From Leptolinea sp964424035 (GTDB lineage: Bacteria > Chloroflexota > Anaerolineae > Anaerolineales > Anaerolineaceae): 32,181 nucleotides of DNA. Of the stretch, positions 15,022 to 22,591 are shown piece by piece. The notes under the pieces were generated by a model. That model saw nothing but the letters and a program-made list of their open reading frames with translations. It searched no databases and was not told the origin of the DNA. The stretch is from contig CAYRHB010000029.1 in the NCBI GenBank assembly GCA_964424035.1, positions 1 to 32,181 of the forward strand, written 5' to 3'. A program made the position numbers and the translations under genes. The first letter of the stretch is position 1, and each line of letters opens with the position of its first letter.

Positions 15022-16527
15022 ATGTCACTTTATCCGAGAAGTTCAAGACACTGGTTTGGCACCCTGGGAGCGGCTGTCTTCATTCTCACAGCAGCGTGCA
15101 ATCTTCCATTCAATCGACCTTATACAGGCATCGCACCAATATTGACTGCAACAGCTGCAGCCAGGCAGCAGCAAACAATCAATAATGATCCGGTAATTCC
15201 TGTTGCCGATATGGTAGTACCAGATACGCAGTATGCCTACACCACTCAGTCAGGTGATACGGTTTCAGCACTTGCTTCCCGATTTCAGGTGCCTGGTAGT
15301 GCCATTCTTTCTCAAGACATGCAGGAATTGAGCAATACAGGTATTTCAACACTACCGCCTGGAAAGGTATTGATCATTAACCTGGGACAAAAAAACGCGT
15401 GGTCGAAAAATCTCAGGATTATTCCTGATAACTTTTTTATTTTCAGTTTGACCCAGGCTGATTTTGATACCCGGGATTTCCTGGTTCAAACTCCCGGATG
15501 GTTGGGCCGATATGTTGAAACCGCAAGCGGAAGGAGGATTTCAGGGACTGAGATCCTCATATATACCGCAAATAATTATTCCATATCGCCTAAAGTTCTT
15601 CTTGCGATCCTTGAATACCAGTTGCACGCGATATCTGATCCAACTGTGCCGGCATCACTCTCATTGGGTAGTACGGATCCGGCCCGAAAAACTCTTATGA
15701 AGCACCTGTCGTGGGCAGCAAACGCTTTGAATAATGGATATTACGGTTGGCGAGAAGGAGTACAAACCTCTTTTTATGATTCTGCCGGCAACTTGATAAA
15801 CATTAATCCGGAAAGCAATGCCGGTTCTGTTGCATTTCAATACTATTTCTCCCAATTTTTGTCAGGAGATGAACTGTCGATAGCTCTTTCTGATGATGGT
15901 TTCTTGAACGTCTACAAATCTCTATTTGGTGAAATTGATTGGGAAATTGATTGGAAAAATCCGATCTTCCCGGAAAATCTTCAGCAACCCGATCTATCAC
16001 TGCCACTCCAGCCAGGATTAAAATGGGCATATACCGGTGGTCCACATTCTCCCTGGGGAATCGGTTATCCTTTTGCCGCGGTCGATTTTGCTCCCCCGGC
16101 GCTAACTGCCGGTTGTGATGCATCTCCTTACTGGGTTTCTGCTGTTGCCGATGGAGTAATATCCCGTTCGGAAGAAGGCATACTTTTTCAGGATCTGGAC
16201 GGTGACGGAATTACTCAAACAGGGTGGGTCATTCAATACCTGCACCTATCTCCAATCAAACAATTACCGGTTGGAATCAAGTTGAAAAAAGGTGAGCAAA
16301 TCGGCCATCCCTCTTGCGCAGGCGGGAATTCGTCTGGCCGCAACATCCATATCGCCAGGATGTATAACGGGGAGTGGGTTCCAACCGGTGGGCCGATTCC
16401 ACTAAATCTCGGAGGTTGGATCGCAATAAATGGCGAAAAGGAATACAAAGGCATACTTATGAATGGAACGAGTGAGTTAAGAGCCAGCGGCGTAGGCGAA
16501 TACTTCTCACAATTCCCAATCAAATGA
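15022..16527 (+). CDS. Lipoprotein with LysM domain and degenerate M23-like peptidase domain
   Basis: A 501-residue envelope protein. The N-terminus has a positively charged start, a hydrophobic stretch (11-25) and an LTAAC lipobox with Cys26, so it should be lipid-anchored. A LysM peptidoglycan-binding domain follows at about 72-118 (YTTQSGDTVSALASRF ... LPPGKVLII). The middle (about 130-320) is an unassigned alpha-rich domain. The C-terminal part (about 335-470) looks like an M23/lysostaphin beta-barrel: AAVDFAPP, AVADGVIS, YLHLSPIK, GEQIGHPSCAGGNSSGRNIHIA. Of the four key residues, the first His (of HxxxD) is Phe and the first His of HxH is Asn, while Asp and the other two His remain. It may be a non-catalytic scaffold like the EnvC/NlpD group. 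It sits alone between glmS and a convergent methyltransferase gene. Confidence 0.85.
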   Translation: MSLYPRSSRHWFGTLGAAVFILTAACNLPFNRPYTGIAPILTATAAARQQQTINNDPVIPVADMVVPDTQYAYTTQSGDTVSALASRFQVPGSAILSQDMQELSNTGISTLPPGKVLIINLGQKNAWSKNLRIIPDNFFIFSLTQADFDTRDFLVQTPGWLGRYVETASGRRISGTEILIYTANNYSISPKVLLAILEYQLHAISDPTVPASLSLGSTDPARKTLMKHLSWAANALNNGYYGWREGVQTSFYDSAGNLININPESNAGSVAFQYYFSQFLSGDELSIALSDDGFLNVYKSLFGEIDWEIDWKNPIFPENLQQPDLSLPLQPGLKWAYTGGPHSPWGIGYPFAAVDFAPPALTAGCDASPYWVSAVADGVISRSEEGILFQDLDGDGITQTGWVIQYLHLSPIKQLPVGIKLKKGEQIGHPSCAGGNSSGRNIHIARMYNGEWVPTGGPIPLNLGGWIAINGEKEYKGILMNGTSELRASGVGEYFSQFPIK

Positions 16528-16547
16528 CCCCCATATATGGGTTCCTG

Positions 16548-17351
16548 TTATTTTTTGATCTCTATTTTATTCACGTTTTGCGCGTAGATGTAGCCGATAT
16601 ATGAATGAACTTTATTCGGTTCAACCTGAACATCAAAACCACTGTTTCGAAGTTTTTCAATGATCTCATTATGGTGATGGGGTGTCAGATTGTCGTGGTA
16701 TTCCATGACAATCCGTTTGAACCGACGTAGATCCTCGGGGGGCAAGGGAAGGAGAATATCATACTCACCTCCTTCACAATCCAATTTAACAATTTCTACT
16801 TCGGGTATATTACGGTTGCGCAAAAAATCTACTAATTGAATTGTTCTTACCGGATTTCCAGCTTTATCATCCAACCGCGTCTTGAATTGCAGAGGATTCC
16901 CTGAAGATGTATCCAAAACCATCTCGCCTGGATGAGAAGATACAGCAGCCGCAACCGCTTCAATATTGGTCAGGGAATTGATTAAAATATTCCGCTGGAA
17001 CAAATCCACCGATTCCGGAAACGGCTCAAACCCGACGATTTGACATCCCGGACATTCCACTGCGGCTTGAATGGCAAATTCTCCAATCCCGGCACCAATG
17101 TCAATAATTATCCCATTTTCCGGTTTGGTTGATTTTTCAAAATGATAAAAATCATCTAAGAATGTCTCTTTTATCGACCAAACATCCAGTAGATTCCGGA
17201 CCTGAAACCGGATCAGTGATTTTCTGAGTTGAATTTCCTTTTCTTTATGCTTATTTGATATCAGTCTAAAAATATTAAAGGGATGTACAAATCCTGTCGT
17301 GAGAGATCCAATTGATGATATGTAATAGGGAATGCTGCTCAATTTGGGCAT
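16548..17351 (-). CDS. FkbM-family SAM-dependent methyltransferase
   Basis: The family O-methylates sugars, polyketides and other small molecules. SAM-binding residues are visible: IIDIGAGIGEFA (motif I), VGFEPFPE (acidic end of strand 2), and the FkbM signature VKLDCEGGEYDIL, with a C-terminal half typical of the family (RIVMEYHD). The ATG at 17351 gives 267 residues; a TTG at 17399 would extend it by 16 residues and overlap the regulator stop by 25 bases. The ribosome site before the ATG (AGGT) is distant, so the start is uncertain. It lies downstream of the Fe-S-type regulator on the same strand; the substrate cannot be predicted and no glycan cluster is nearby. Confidence 0.88.
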   Translation of the reverse strand: MPKLSSIPYYISSIGSLTTGFVHPFNIFRLISNKHKEKEIQLRKSLIRFQVRNLLDVWSIKETFLDDFYHFEKSTKPENGIIIDIGAGIGEFAIQAAVECPGCQIVGFEPFPESVDLFQRNILINSLTNIEAVAAAVSSHPGEMVLDTSSGNPLQFKTRLDDKAGNPVRTIQLVDFLRNRNIPEVEIVKLDCEGGEYDILLPLPPEDLRRFKRIVMEYHDNLTPHHHNEIIEKLRNSGFDVQVEPNKVHSYIGYIYAQNVNKIEIKK

Positions 17352-17374
17352 AATGGATAATTTTACCTGTTCAA

Positions 17375-17992
17375 TTATTCTTTCACAACAAAACGACAAA
17401 TTCCGGTTAAAGTCTCATAATCCATACGCTCCTCCAGGCACCATGGCATCCCCCCCAGTTTGCGAATGATCCACATATCCATTTCACACAATACATCCAG
17501 GCCTGCCCTGCATTTCCGGTAAGGACAATTCCTGAAGCCGATCTCGGGGCCGTCTTTCCCGGCTTCCCAGAAAGCCCTGTAATTCTGGGAGTTTAACCAT
17601 TCCACCAGTTCACGCAGTTTCAATGGTTTTTTCAAGGTTGGAATAGTTGGATCGCTCTGCCAGCCGGTTTCTTTTAGATAGATATCAGCTAATGCAATGC
17701 CAGGTAGATTTCGATCTACCAGCCACTCAGTAAGAATTCCTTTTAATAAAAGGTTGCTATTACGATCCCCACCTGGATTTACAGGACAATAAATGGATGC
17801 TTTTCGCCCTACTTTTGGAACAATATGTTTTCCGGGGATTTCCACAACCAGTCCGAGCTTTTTTAGACTACGCAGGTGGTATCGAACAGCCGGTTCATCT
17901 ATCCCGCATTCCACACTCAGATCATGCGACGTTAATCCGCCTGATTGGGTTAGTAGTACCATTATCCTGTGTTGAGTTAATTTGCCATCCAT
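17375..17992 (-). CDS. SufR-like winged-helix transcriptional regulator with C-terminal Cys cluster motif
   Basis: A 205-residue DNA-binding protein. The N-terminal winged helix covers about 4-70 (HRIMVLLTQSGGLTSHDLSVECG, then the recognition helix around EPAVRYHLRSLKKLG and a wing with PKVGRKASIY). The C-terminus holds five cysteines: C156 (RNCPYRKC), C161, C169 (LCEMD), C185 and C199 (GICRFVV). C156, C169, C185 and C199 are spaced 12, 15 and 13 residues apart, close to the CX12CX13CX14C arrangement described for SufR, the [4Fe-4S]-binding repressor of suf genes. It is divergent from the nuoB operon, with palindromes between the starts. I infer an Fe-S-sensing regulator of itself and that operon. 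A generic ArsR/DeoR-type regulator with a redox or metal site is the alternative. Confidence 0.8.
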   Translation of the reverse strand: MDGKLTQHRIMVLLTQSGGLTSHDLSVECGIDEPAVRYHLRSLKKLGLVVEIPGKHIVPKVGRKASIYCPVNPGGDRNSNLLLKGILTEWLVDRNLPGIALADIYLKETGWQSDPTIPTLKKPLKLRELVEWLNSQNYRAFWEAGKDGPEIGFRNCPYRKCRAGLDVLCEMDMWIIRKLGGMPWCLEERMDYETLTGICRFVVKE

Positions 17993-18015
17993 ATTTTCGT
18001 AAAATATCCTTTACG
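17991..18015. promoter_or_regulatory. Palindromic candidate operator between the SufR-like gene and nuoB
   Basis: Two perfect overlapping inverted repeats: ATATTTT-CGT-AAAATAT (17991-18007) and CGTAAA-N6-TTTACG (17998-18015). They fall between the regulator's start codon and its -10 box, and 11 bases from the nuo -35 box. This position fits autoregulation and possibly control of both promoters. Confidence 0.6.
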
Positions 18016-18017
18016 TT

Positions 18018-18023
18018 ATTATA
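18018..18023 (-). promoter_or_regulatory. -10 box for the SufR-like regulator gene
   Basis: TATAAT on the minus strand, 26 bases before the ATG; no good -35. It lies only 2 bases from the -35 box of the divergent nuo promoter, so the two promoters overlap physically. Confidence 0.5.
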
Positions 18024-18025
18024 GC

Positions 18026-18053
18026 TTGACATGCAATTTGCGGATGATAGAAT
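18026..18053 (+). promoter_or_regulatory. Promoter of the nuoB operon
   Basis: A consensus TTGACA (18026-18031), 16-base spacer and TAGAAT (18048-18053). The expected start near 18060 gives a leader of about 35 bases. Confidence 0.75.
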
Positions 18054-18094
18054 TGTTTCATCTGAATTTTCATTTCAGGCAGAAAAGGAGCGGC

Positions 18095-18781
18095 ATGACA
18101 GACGAGTCATTAAACTCTCCAGAATTTGAAATTCCACCCGACCTTCAGGGGGCGGTTGCCATTACGACAATTGACCGGATTTATAACTGGAGTAGACGCA
18201 ATTCTCTCTGGCCGATGATGTTTGGGCTTGCCTGCTGCGCCATTGAAATGATCTGTGCGGCTGCCAGCCGGTATGATATTTCCCGCTTTGGAATGGAAGT
18301 CATGCGTCCCAGTCCCCGTCAGGCTGATTTTATGATCATATCCGGCACGGTTACAAAGAAGATGGTCCCGCAAATTGTCCGGCTTTACAACCAGATGGCA
18401 GAACCGAAATATGTTGTGTCGATGGGAGCCTGCGCCAATGGGGGGGGGCCGTTCAAAGAAGGATATAACGTGGTGCCGGGAATAGACCGTTTTCTGCCGG
18501 TTGATGTCTATATACCCGGTTGTCCTCCAACGCCTCAGGCGTTATTGAACGGCTTGATCACACTTCAAAAAAAAGTGGATCGTGAAACGATCAAAACGGC
18601 ACGCTGGTACCAGAAAGAGCCAGTAGAAGCCATTCCGGTACCCGTGCTCGGTCCCGATTTAATGGATCCCCGTCAATATGATGAAATATCCCGGATAAGC
18701 CGCCTCAAATTAAATAAGCTTCCATCACATGAAGATCCGAGTACATCTGTCTTGGATACCGGTGAGGAGTTGGACACATGA
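18095..18781 (+). CDS. nuoB: NADH-quinone oxidoreductase (complex I) subunit B
   Basis: Carries cluster N2, the last Fe-S cluster before quinone in complex I. The chosen ATG has AAAGGAG upstream and gives 228 residues; the in-frame ATG at 18026 overlaps the -35 box and is rejected. N2 ligands are visible: C47 and C48 in GLACCAIEM, C113 in GACAN and C143 in PGCPPTP. The C-terminal 60 residues beyond the conserved core are polar. First gene of a tight operon; its TGA overlaps the nuoCD ATG by 4 bases. Its own start lies next to a divergent SufR-like regulator. Confidence 0.96.
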   Translation: MTDESLNSPEFEIPPDLQGAVAITTIDRIYNWSRRNSLWPMMFGLACCAIEMICAAASRYDISRFGMEVMRPSPRQADFMIISGTVTKKMVPQIVRLYNQMAEPKYVVSMGACANGGGPFKEGYNVVPGIDRFLPVDVYIPGCPPTPQALLNGLITLQKKVDRETIKTARWYQKEPVEAIPVPVLGPDLMDPRQYDEISRISRLKLNKLPSHEDPSTSVLDTGEELDT

Positions 18782-20520
18782 GCGACCAGACTGTGATCTC
18801 ACTGGATATTGATCTGGTCACCCGTTATCCGGGTTGGATAAAGCCGGACAGCAGAACCGGATATTCCGGGTATCTTGTGGAACGCGAAAATCTTTTACAG
18901 TTTGCAAAAAGCGCAAGGGATGAACTCGGTTTTGATTACCTTTCGATGGTAACTGCTGTCGATTATTTCCCGGACGACCTGATGGAAATGGTTTACCTTC
19001 TGTTTCGTACCACAGGAGGAGGAGGCATTTTATTCAAAGTTCAATTATCCCGCAATGATCTTCGAGTTGGCAGCGTATGTTCCATTTTCCCCGGTGCAGA
19101 ATTACAGGAGAGGGAAGTACTGGATCTGTTTGGTGTTACTTTTGAAGATCATCCGGACCCGCGGCGGATATTGATGTGGGAAGGATTTGAAGGTCATCCA
19201 CTGCGGAAAGACTGGAAAGAACCTTTTTTTGAAGATGAAGTAAAACCTTATAAAACCCGTTGGCCTGAAGGCCGGTTCAACCGGATTGAAAATAACAATC
19301 CATTCAAGAACAATGTGGATTTTCCTGCCGGTTTTGAACCTGAATCATTCGGCATAAACAACGATGCAATCCTGTACGAGAGTCTTCAAAAAAGTGCAGA
19401 TGGGTTAACCGGTAGTTTAAAAACTGACCAGATCATCATTAACCTTGGACCGCAGCATCCTTCCACACATGGCGTTTTCCGCATGGCCGCACTCCTGGAA
19501 GGTGAAACCATTGTAGAACTTAAACCGGTACTTGGTTACCTACATCGGAACCACGAAAAGATCGCTGAACGTAACACATACCTTCAGATCATGCCATATA
19601 CCGATCGATTGGATTACATTGCTTCAATGAGCAATAATTTCGGTTATGCACTGGCGGTAGAGAAACTAATGGGTGTCAAGCCCCCGGAAAGGGCTGAATA
19701 CATCCGTGTGATTATGGCTGAGTTGACCCGCATTAGCAGTCATATTATGACCACAGGATTCCTTCTCAACGATCTGGGAGCGTTCTACACTCCGGCACTT
19801 TATACATTGGAAGAACGTGAATTGATTTTGGATATTTTCGAGGAGGTATCCGGTTCACGCATGATGTGCAATTACTTCCGTTTTGGGGGAGTAGCTCGGG
19901 ATATTGGAGAAATTTCCTTTGAGAAAATCCGCAAATTGGTATTTGACCGTCTTCCCCGAAAGATTGATGAGTTGGATACCTATCTTACCCATAATGAAAT
20001 CGTACGGATGCGTTCCGAGGGTGTGGGCGTATTGACAGCCGACCAGGCTGCTGCTTTTTCCGCCTCTGGTCCGCAATTACGCGCATCGGGTGTTCCCTAT
20101 GATGTTCGCAGAGTGGATCCTTATTCCATTTATGACCGGTTTAAATTTGATGTTGCCGTCAGGTATCACGGAGATATATACGATCGATATCTTGTGCGTC
20201 TGGATGAAATGCGCCAGAGTATTCGCATTTTACAACAAGCATTGATTGAAATTCCACAAGGACCCATTATGAACGGGAAAAACCAATATCAACCCCGTGT
20301 ACCGGCAGGCGAAGCATATGGAAGAGTGGAAGGTCCCAAAGGCGAACTCGGTTTCTATATCATTTCAAACGGTAAGCCAAATCCGCAAAGATTTCATGTG
20401 AGGGCACCATCCTTCATAAATCTCACTTCCTTGAATGAAATGTGCAAAGGGTATAAAGTTGCGGATGCTGTGGCTGTACTCGGCTCTCTGGATATCATCC
20501 TGGGTGAAGTGGACCGATAG
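18778..20520 (+). CDS. nuoCD: Fused complex I subunits C and D
   Basis: A 580-residue fusion. Residues 1-190 are NuoC (30 kDa subunit; signature ELQEREVLDLFGVTFEDHPDPR and GHPLRKDW), a linker covers about 190-215, and NuoD (49 kDa subunit) begins near 216 with IIINLGPQHPSTHGVFR and ends with the typical IILGEVDR. NuoD forms much of the quinone pocket together with NuoB. It lacks the N- and C-terminal CxxC pairs that bind NiFe, so it is a complex I subunit and not a hydrogenase. It starts inside the nuoB stop (ATGA overlap) and is followed by nuoI after 12 bases. Confidence 0.96.
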   Translation: MSDQTVISLDIDLVTRYPGWIKPDSRTGYSGYLVERENLLQFAKSARDELGFDYLSMVTAVDYFPDDLMEMVYLLFRTTGGGGILFKVQLSRNDLRVGSVCSIFPGAELQEREVLDLFGVTFEDHPDPRRILMWEGFEGHPLRKDWKEPFFEDEVKPYKTRWPEGRFNRIENNNPFKNNVDFPAGFEPESFGINNDAILYESLQKSADGLTGSLKTDQIIINLGPQHPSTHGVFRMAALLEGETIVELKPVLGYLHRNHEKIAERNTYLQIMPYTDRLDYIASMSNNFGYALAVEKLMGVKPPERAEYIRVIMAELTRISSHIMTTGFLLNDLGAFYTPALYTLEERELILDIFEEVSGSRMMCNYFRFGGVARDIGEISFEKIRKLVFDRLPRKIDELDTYLTHNEIVRMRSEGVGVLTADQAAAFSASGPQLRASGVPYDVRRVDPYSIYDRFKFDVAVRYHGDIYDRYLVRLDEMRQSIRILQQALIEIPQGPIMNGKNQYQPRVPAGEAYGRVEGPKGELGFYIISNGKPNPQRFHVRAPSFINLTSLNEMCKGYKVADAVAVLGSLDIILGEVDR

Positions 20521-20532
20521 GCGGAGGATGCG

Positions 20533-21177
20533 ATGAATGGCTCTGGCATATTGCGTGGATTGCTGATCCCTCTCAAGCATTTCTTTGAAACATACATGGA
20601 CGATCTGAAATGGTTAGGGAAAAAGTACTACAACCCTGAAGGTATCGCCCGGCGATCTTCAGCGGATCAGAAAGGCATTTTCAGTGTTCAGTATCCGGAA
20701 GAAAAGTTGCCAGTTCCGGAAGAATTCCGGTTTATTCCCTTTCTTATCTATGATGAGACAGCTAATGGAACCCGCAAAATCCGCTGTACTGCCTGCGGAA
20801 TTTGTTCCAAAGTTTGCCCGCCTCAATGTATCTGGATCGAACGCAGAATTGACCTTGAAACCGGAAAACCCATCTCAGAACCGGCCAAATATGTGATCGA
20901 TATAGATCTTTGTATGAACTGCGGTTTCTGTGCAGAATTTTGCCCATTTGACGCCATCCGGATGGATCACGAATATGAACTGGCGAATACCAATCGTGAT
21001 TCGTTCGATGTTTGGGATTTAGAGAAATTAATGAAACCTACCAGTTATTACGCCGAGATTCATCCGGAAAATTTTGCACGTGAAGAAGCTGAAAAAGCAG
21101 CGAAAAATGCGAGCAGAGCCTCAAGAACAAGTGGGGTTGAACCGAATTCAACGAATCGAGAGAACTTCGATGTATAA
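20533..21177 (+). CDS. nuoI: Complex I subunit I (2x[4Fe-4S] ferredoxin-like)
   Basis: A 214-residue peripheral-arm subunit that passes electrons between the input module and NuoB. Two full [4Fe-4S] motifs: C85-x2-C88-x2-C91-x3-C95 and C127-x2-C130-x2-C133-x3-C137. The N-terminus has the amphipathic segment that docks this subunit at the membrane surface. The last 40 residues are Ala/Glu/Lys rich and beyond the conserved core. A GGAGG site precedes the ATG. The 3' end overlaps the next gene by 8 bases. Confidence 0.95.
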   Translation: MNGSGILRGLLIPLKHFFETYMDDLKWLGKKYYNPEGIARRSSADQKGIFSVQYPEEKLPVPEEFRFIPFLIYDETANGTRKIRCTACGICSKVCPPQCIWIERRIDLETGKPISEPAKYVIDIDLCMNCGFCAEFCPFDAIRMDHEYELANTNRDSFDVWDLEKLMKPTSYYAEIHPENFAREEAEKAAKNASRASRTSGVEPNSTNRENFDV

Positions 21178-21502
21178 TCCTGAAACTGAAATTGTCTTTC
21201 CCGGCAAAGCTATTAGTAGCCTGTCAAATTTGCGAGGAAAAACCTGGCAGGATCTGGTGAACCTGGTTAATGAGAAACCAGTTGAATCACCTGAACAGAC
21301 TGCCTTCCTTCTCATGATGATCAAGATCGGCGGTTGTATCACCTGCAACGTTGATTCGTTCCGGGCAATGCGGGGATGTCCGGCATGTGCCCAGTTGAAC
21401 ATCAGGAGATTTAAAGGCACAGATGAAGATCTCGTCCATCTATATCAGCAGGCTTTGAAAGATGCAAATAATCATTTTCGGAAATTAGTTAGAGGTTTAT
21501 AA
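21170..21502 (+). CDS. Uncharacterised 110-residue protein with paired CxxC motifs, in the nuo operon
   Basis: No family name recognised. The ATG at 21170 (start MYNPETEIVF) has a GAGAG site and overlaps the nuoI stop by 8 bases; a longer in-frame start at 21074 lies inside nuoI and adds residues of a different character. The protein is mostly helical. A central cysteine block, GGCITCNVDSFRAMRGCPACA, is C56-x2-C59-x10-C70-x2-C73, suitable for one Zn or one [4Fe-4S] cluster. There is no signal peptide or membrane helix. The next gene, an Mrp/ApbC Fe-S carrier, starts 2 bases after its stop. Position between complex I subunits and an Fe-S carrier suggests a maturation factor or accessory subunit; this is inference. 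Confidence 0.8.
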   Translation: MYNPETEIVFPGKAISSLSNLRGKTWQDLVNLVNEKPVESPEQTAFLLMMIKIGGCITCNVDSFRAMRGCPACAQLNIRRFKGTDEDLVHLYQQALKDANNHFRKLVRGL

Positions 21503-21504
21503 CC

Positions 21505-22581
21505 ATGGGTTTAATCACAAAAGAACAAATATTAGAAGCGTTGAGCGCTGTTCAGGATCCTGAATTACATAAAGACCTGGTCACATTGAATATGATCAAG
21601 GACGTGTCGATAGATGGGACGGATGTCGCTTTCACTGTTGAGTTGACAACTCCTGCCTGTCCTCTGCGAAATCAAATCCAATCGGATGCCCGAACGGCTG
21701 TTGCGAAAATTCCGGGTGTAAAAAATGTCACAGTAAAGATGAGCGCACGGGTAATGGATGATGGACGAGACCGTGGAATTCAAGGGCTTTCCATTCGAAA
21801 CGCAGTCGCGGTGGCTTCTGGAAAGGGCGGTGTTGGAAAATCCACGGTTTCAGTAAATCTCGCCATTTCACTGGCTAAAGCCGGCGCAAAGGTAGGATTA
21901 CTGGATGCTGATATTTATGGCCCCAATGTCCCCACAATGATGGGTATTGACAGGTTGCCTCCAACACCCGGGGATAAAATGATCCCCGCTGAAGTTTTTG
22001 GTGTTAAATTGATGTCCATCGGTTTTCTGGTTAAACCCGGGCAACCGCTCATATGGCGGGGCCCAATGCTGCATTCAGCCATTCGTCAATTTCTTTCTGA
22101 TGTTGAATGGGGTGATCTGGATTATTTGATTATTGACCTTCCACCAGGAACCGGCGATGCCCAATTAAGTCTGGCTCAATCCATTCCACTCAGTGGAGCA
22201 GTCATCGTAACTCTTCCACAGGCTGTTTCGCTTGAGGATGCCACCCGTGGTCTGCAAATGTTCAAAGTATTGAATGTTCCCATTCTGGGCGTGATCGAGA
22301 ACATGAGTTACCTGGAGCTACCGGATGGAACCCGCATGGATGTGTTTGGTTCAGGAGGTGGGGAAACTCTGGCGAAAGACGCAGAGGTCCCATTCCTTGG
22401 AACCATCCCATTGGATCCGGATGTTCGAAAAGGCAGTGATTCCGGATCACCTGTAGTTCATGCGTTACCGGATGCTGCATCTGCAAAAGCACTTACTGCC
22501 ATCGCAGAAAAGATCGCTGCCAGTCTGAGTGTTGCCGCCGCGAAGCAAGATACCGGTGTGACCATCAAGATGGTCGGATAG
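21505..22581 (+). CDS. mrp: Mrp/ApbC/NBP35-family P-loop ATPase, Fe-S cluster carrier type
   Basis: A 358-residue protein with an N-terminal MIP18/DUF59 domain (about 1-85; TTPACPLR with Cys52) and a MinD-like ATPase domain from about 98: deviant Walker A GKGGVGKST (G106-T114), DADIYGPNVP, and DLPPGTGDAQ. Relatives bind and transfer [4Fe-4S] clusters, and human IND1 does this for complex I. The CxxC that usually follows ENMSYF is absent here (ENMSYLELPDGTRMDVFG), leaving Cys52 as the only cysteine. It sits directly downstream of nuoI and the 110-residue CxxC protein, so a role in assembling this complex I module is a natural inference. Confidence 0.93.
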   Translation: MGLITKEQILEALSAVQDPELHKDLVTLNMIKDVSIDGTDVAFTVELTTPACPLRNQIQSDARTAVAKIPGVKNVTVKMSARVMDDGRDRGIQGLSIRNAVAVASGKGGVGKSTVSVNLAISLAKAGAKVGLLDADIYGPNVPTMMGIDRLPPTPGDKMIPAEVFGVKLMSIGFLVKPGQPLIWRGPMLHSAIRQFLSDVEWGDLDYLIIDLPPGTGDAQLSLAQSIPLSGAVIVTLPQAVSLEDATRGLQMFKVLNVPILGVIENMSYLELPDGTRMDVFGSGGGETLAKDAEVPFLGTIPLDPDVRKGSDSGSPVVHALPDAASAKALTAIAEKIAASLSVAAAKQDTGVTIKMVG

Positions 22582-22591
22582 GAGCGAGATT

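Noticed and set aside
16530..16541. CCCATATATGGG palindrome between the lipoprotein and the methyltransferase as a terminator
   Set aside because: It has no loop and no T-run directly after it on either strand; the fit is too weak to call.
17352..17399. TTG start for the FkbM methyltransferase at 17399
   Set aside because: Rare codon and 25-base overlap with the regulator; the ATG at 17351 is preferred, though its ribosome site is weak.
18778..20520. NuoB/NuoCD/NuoI as a membrane-bound [NiFe] hydrogenase
   Set aside because: The large subunit lacks both CxxC pairs for NiFe and has the NuoD QHPSTHG and GEVDR motifs.
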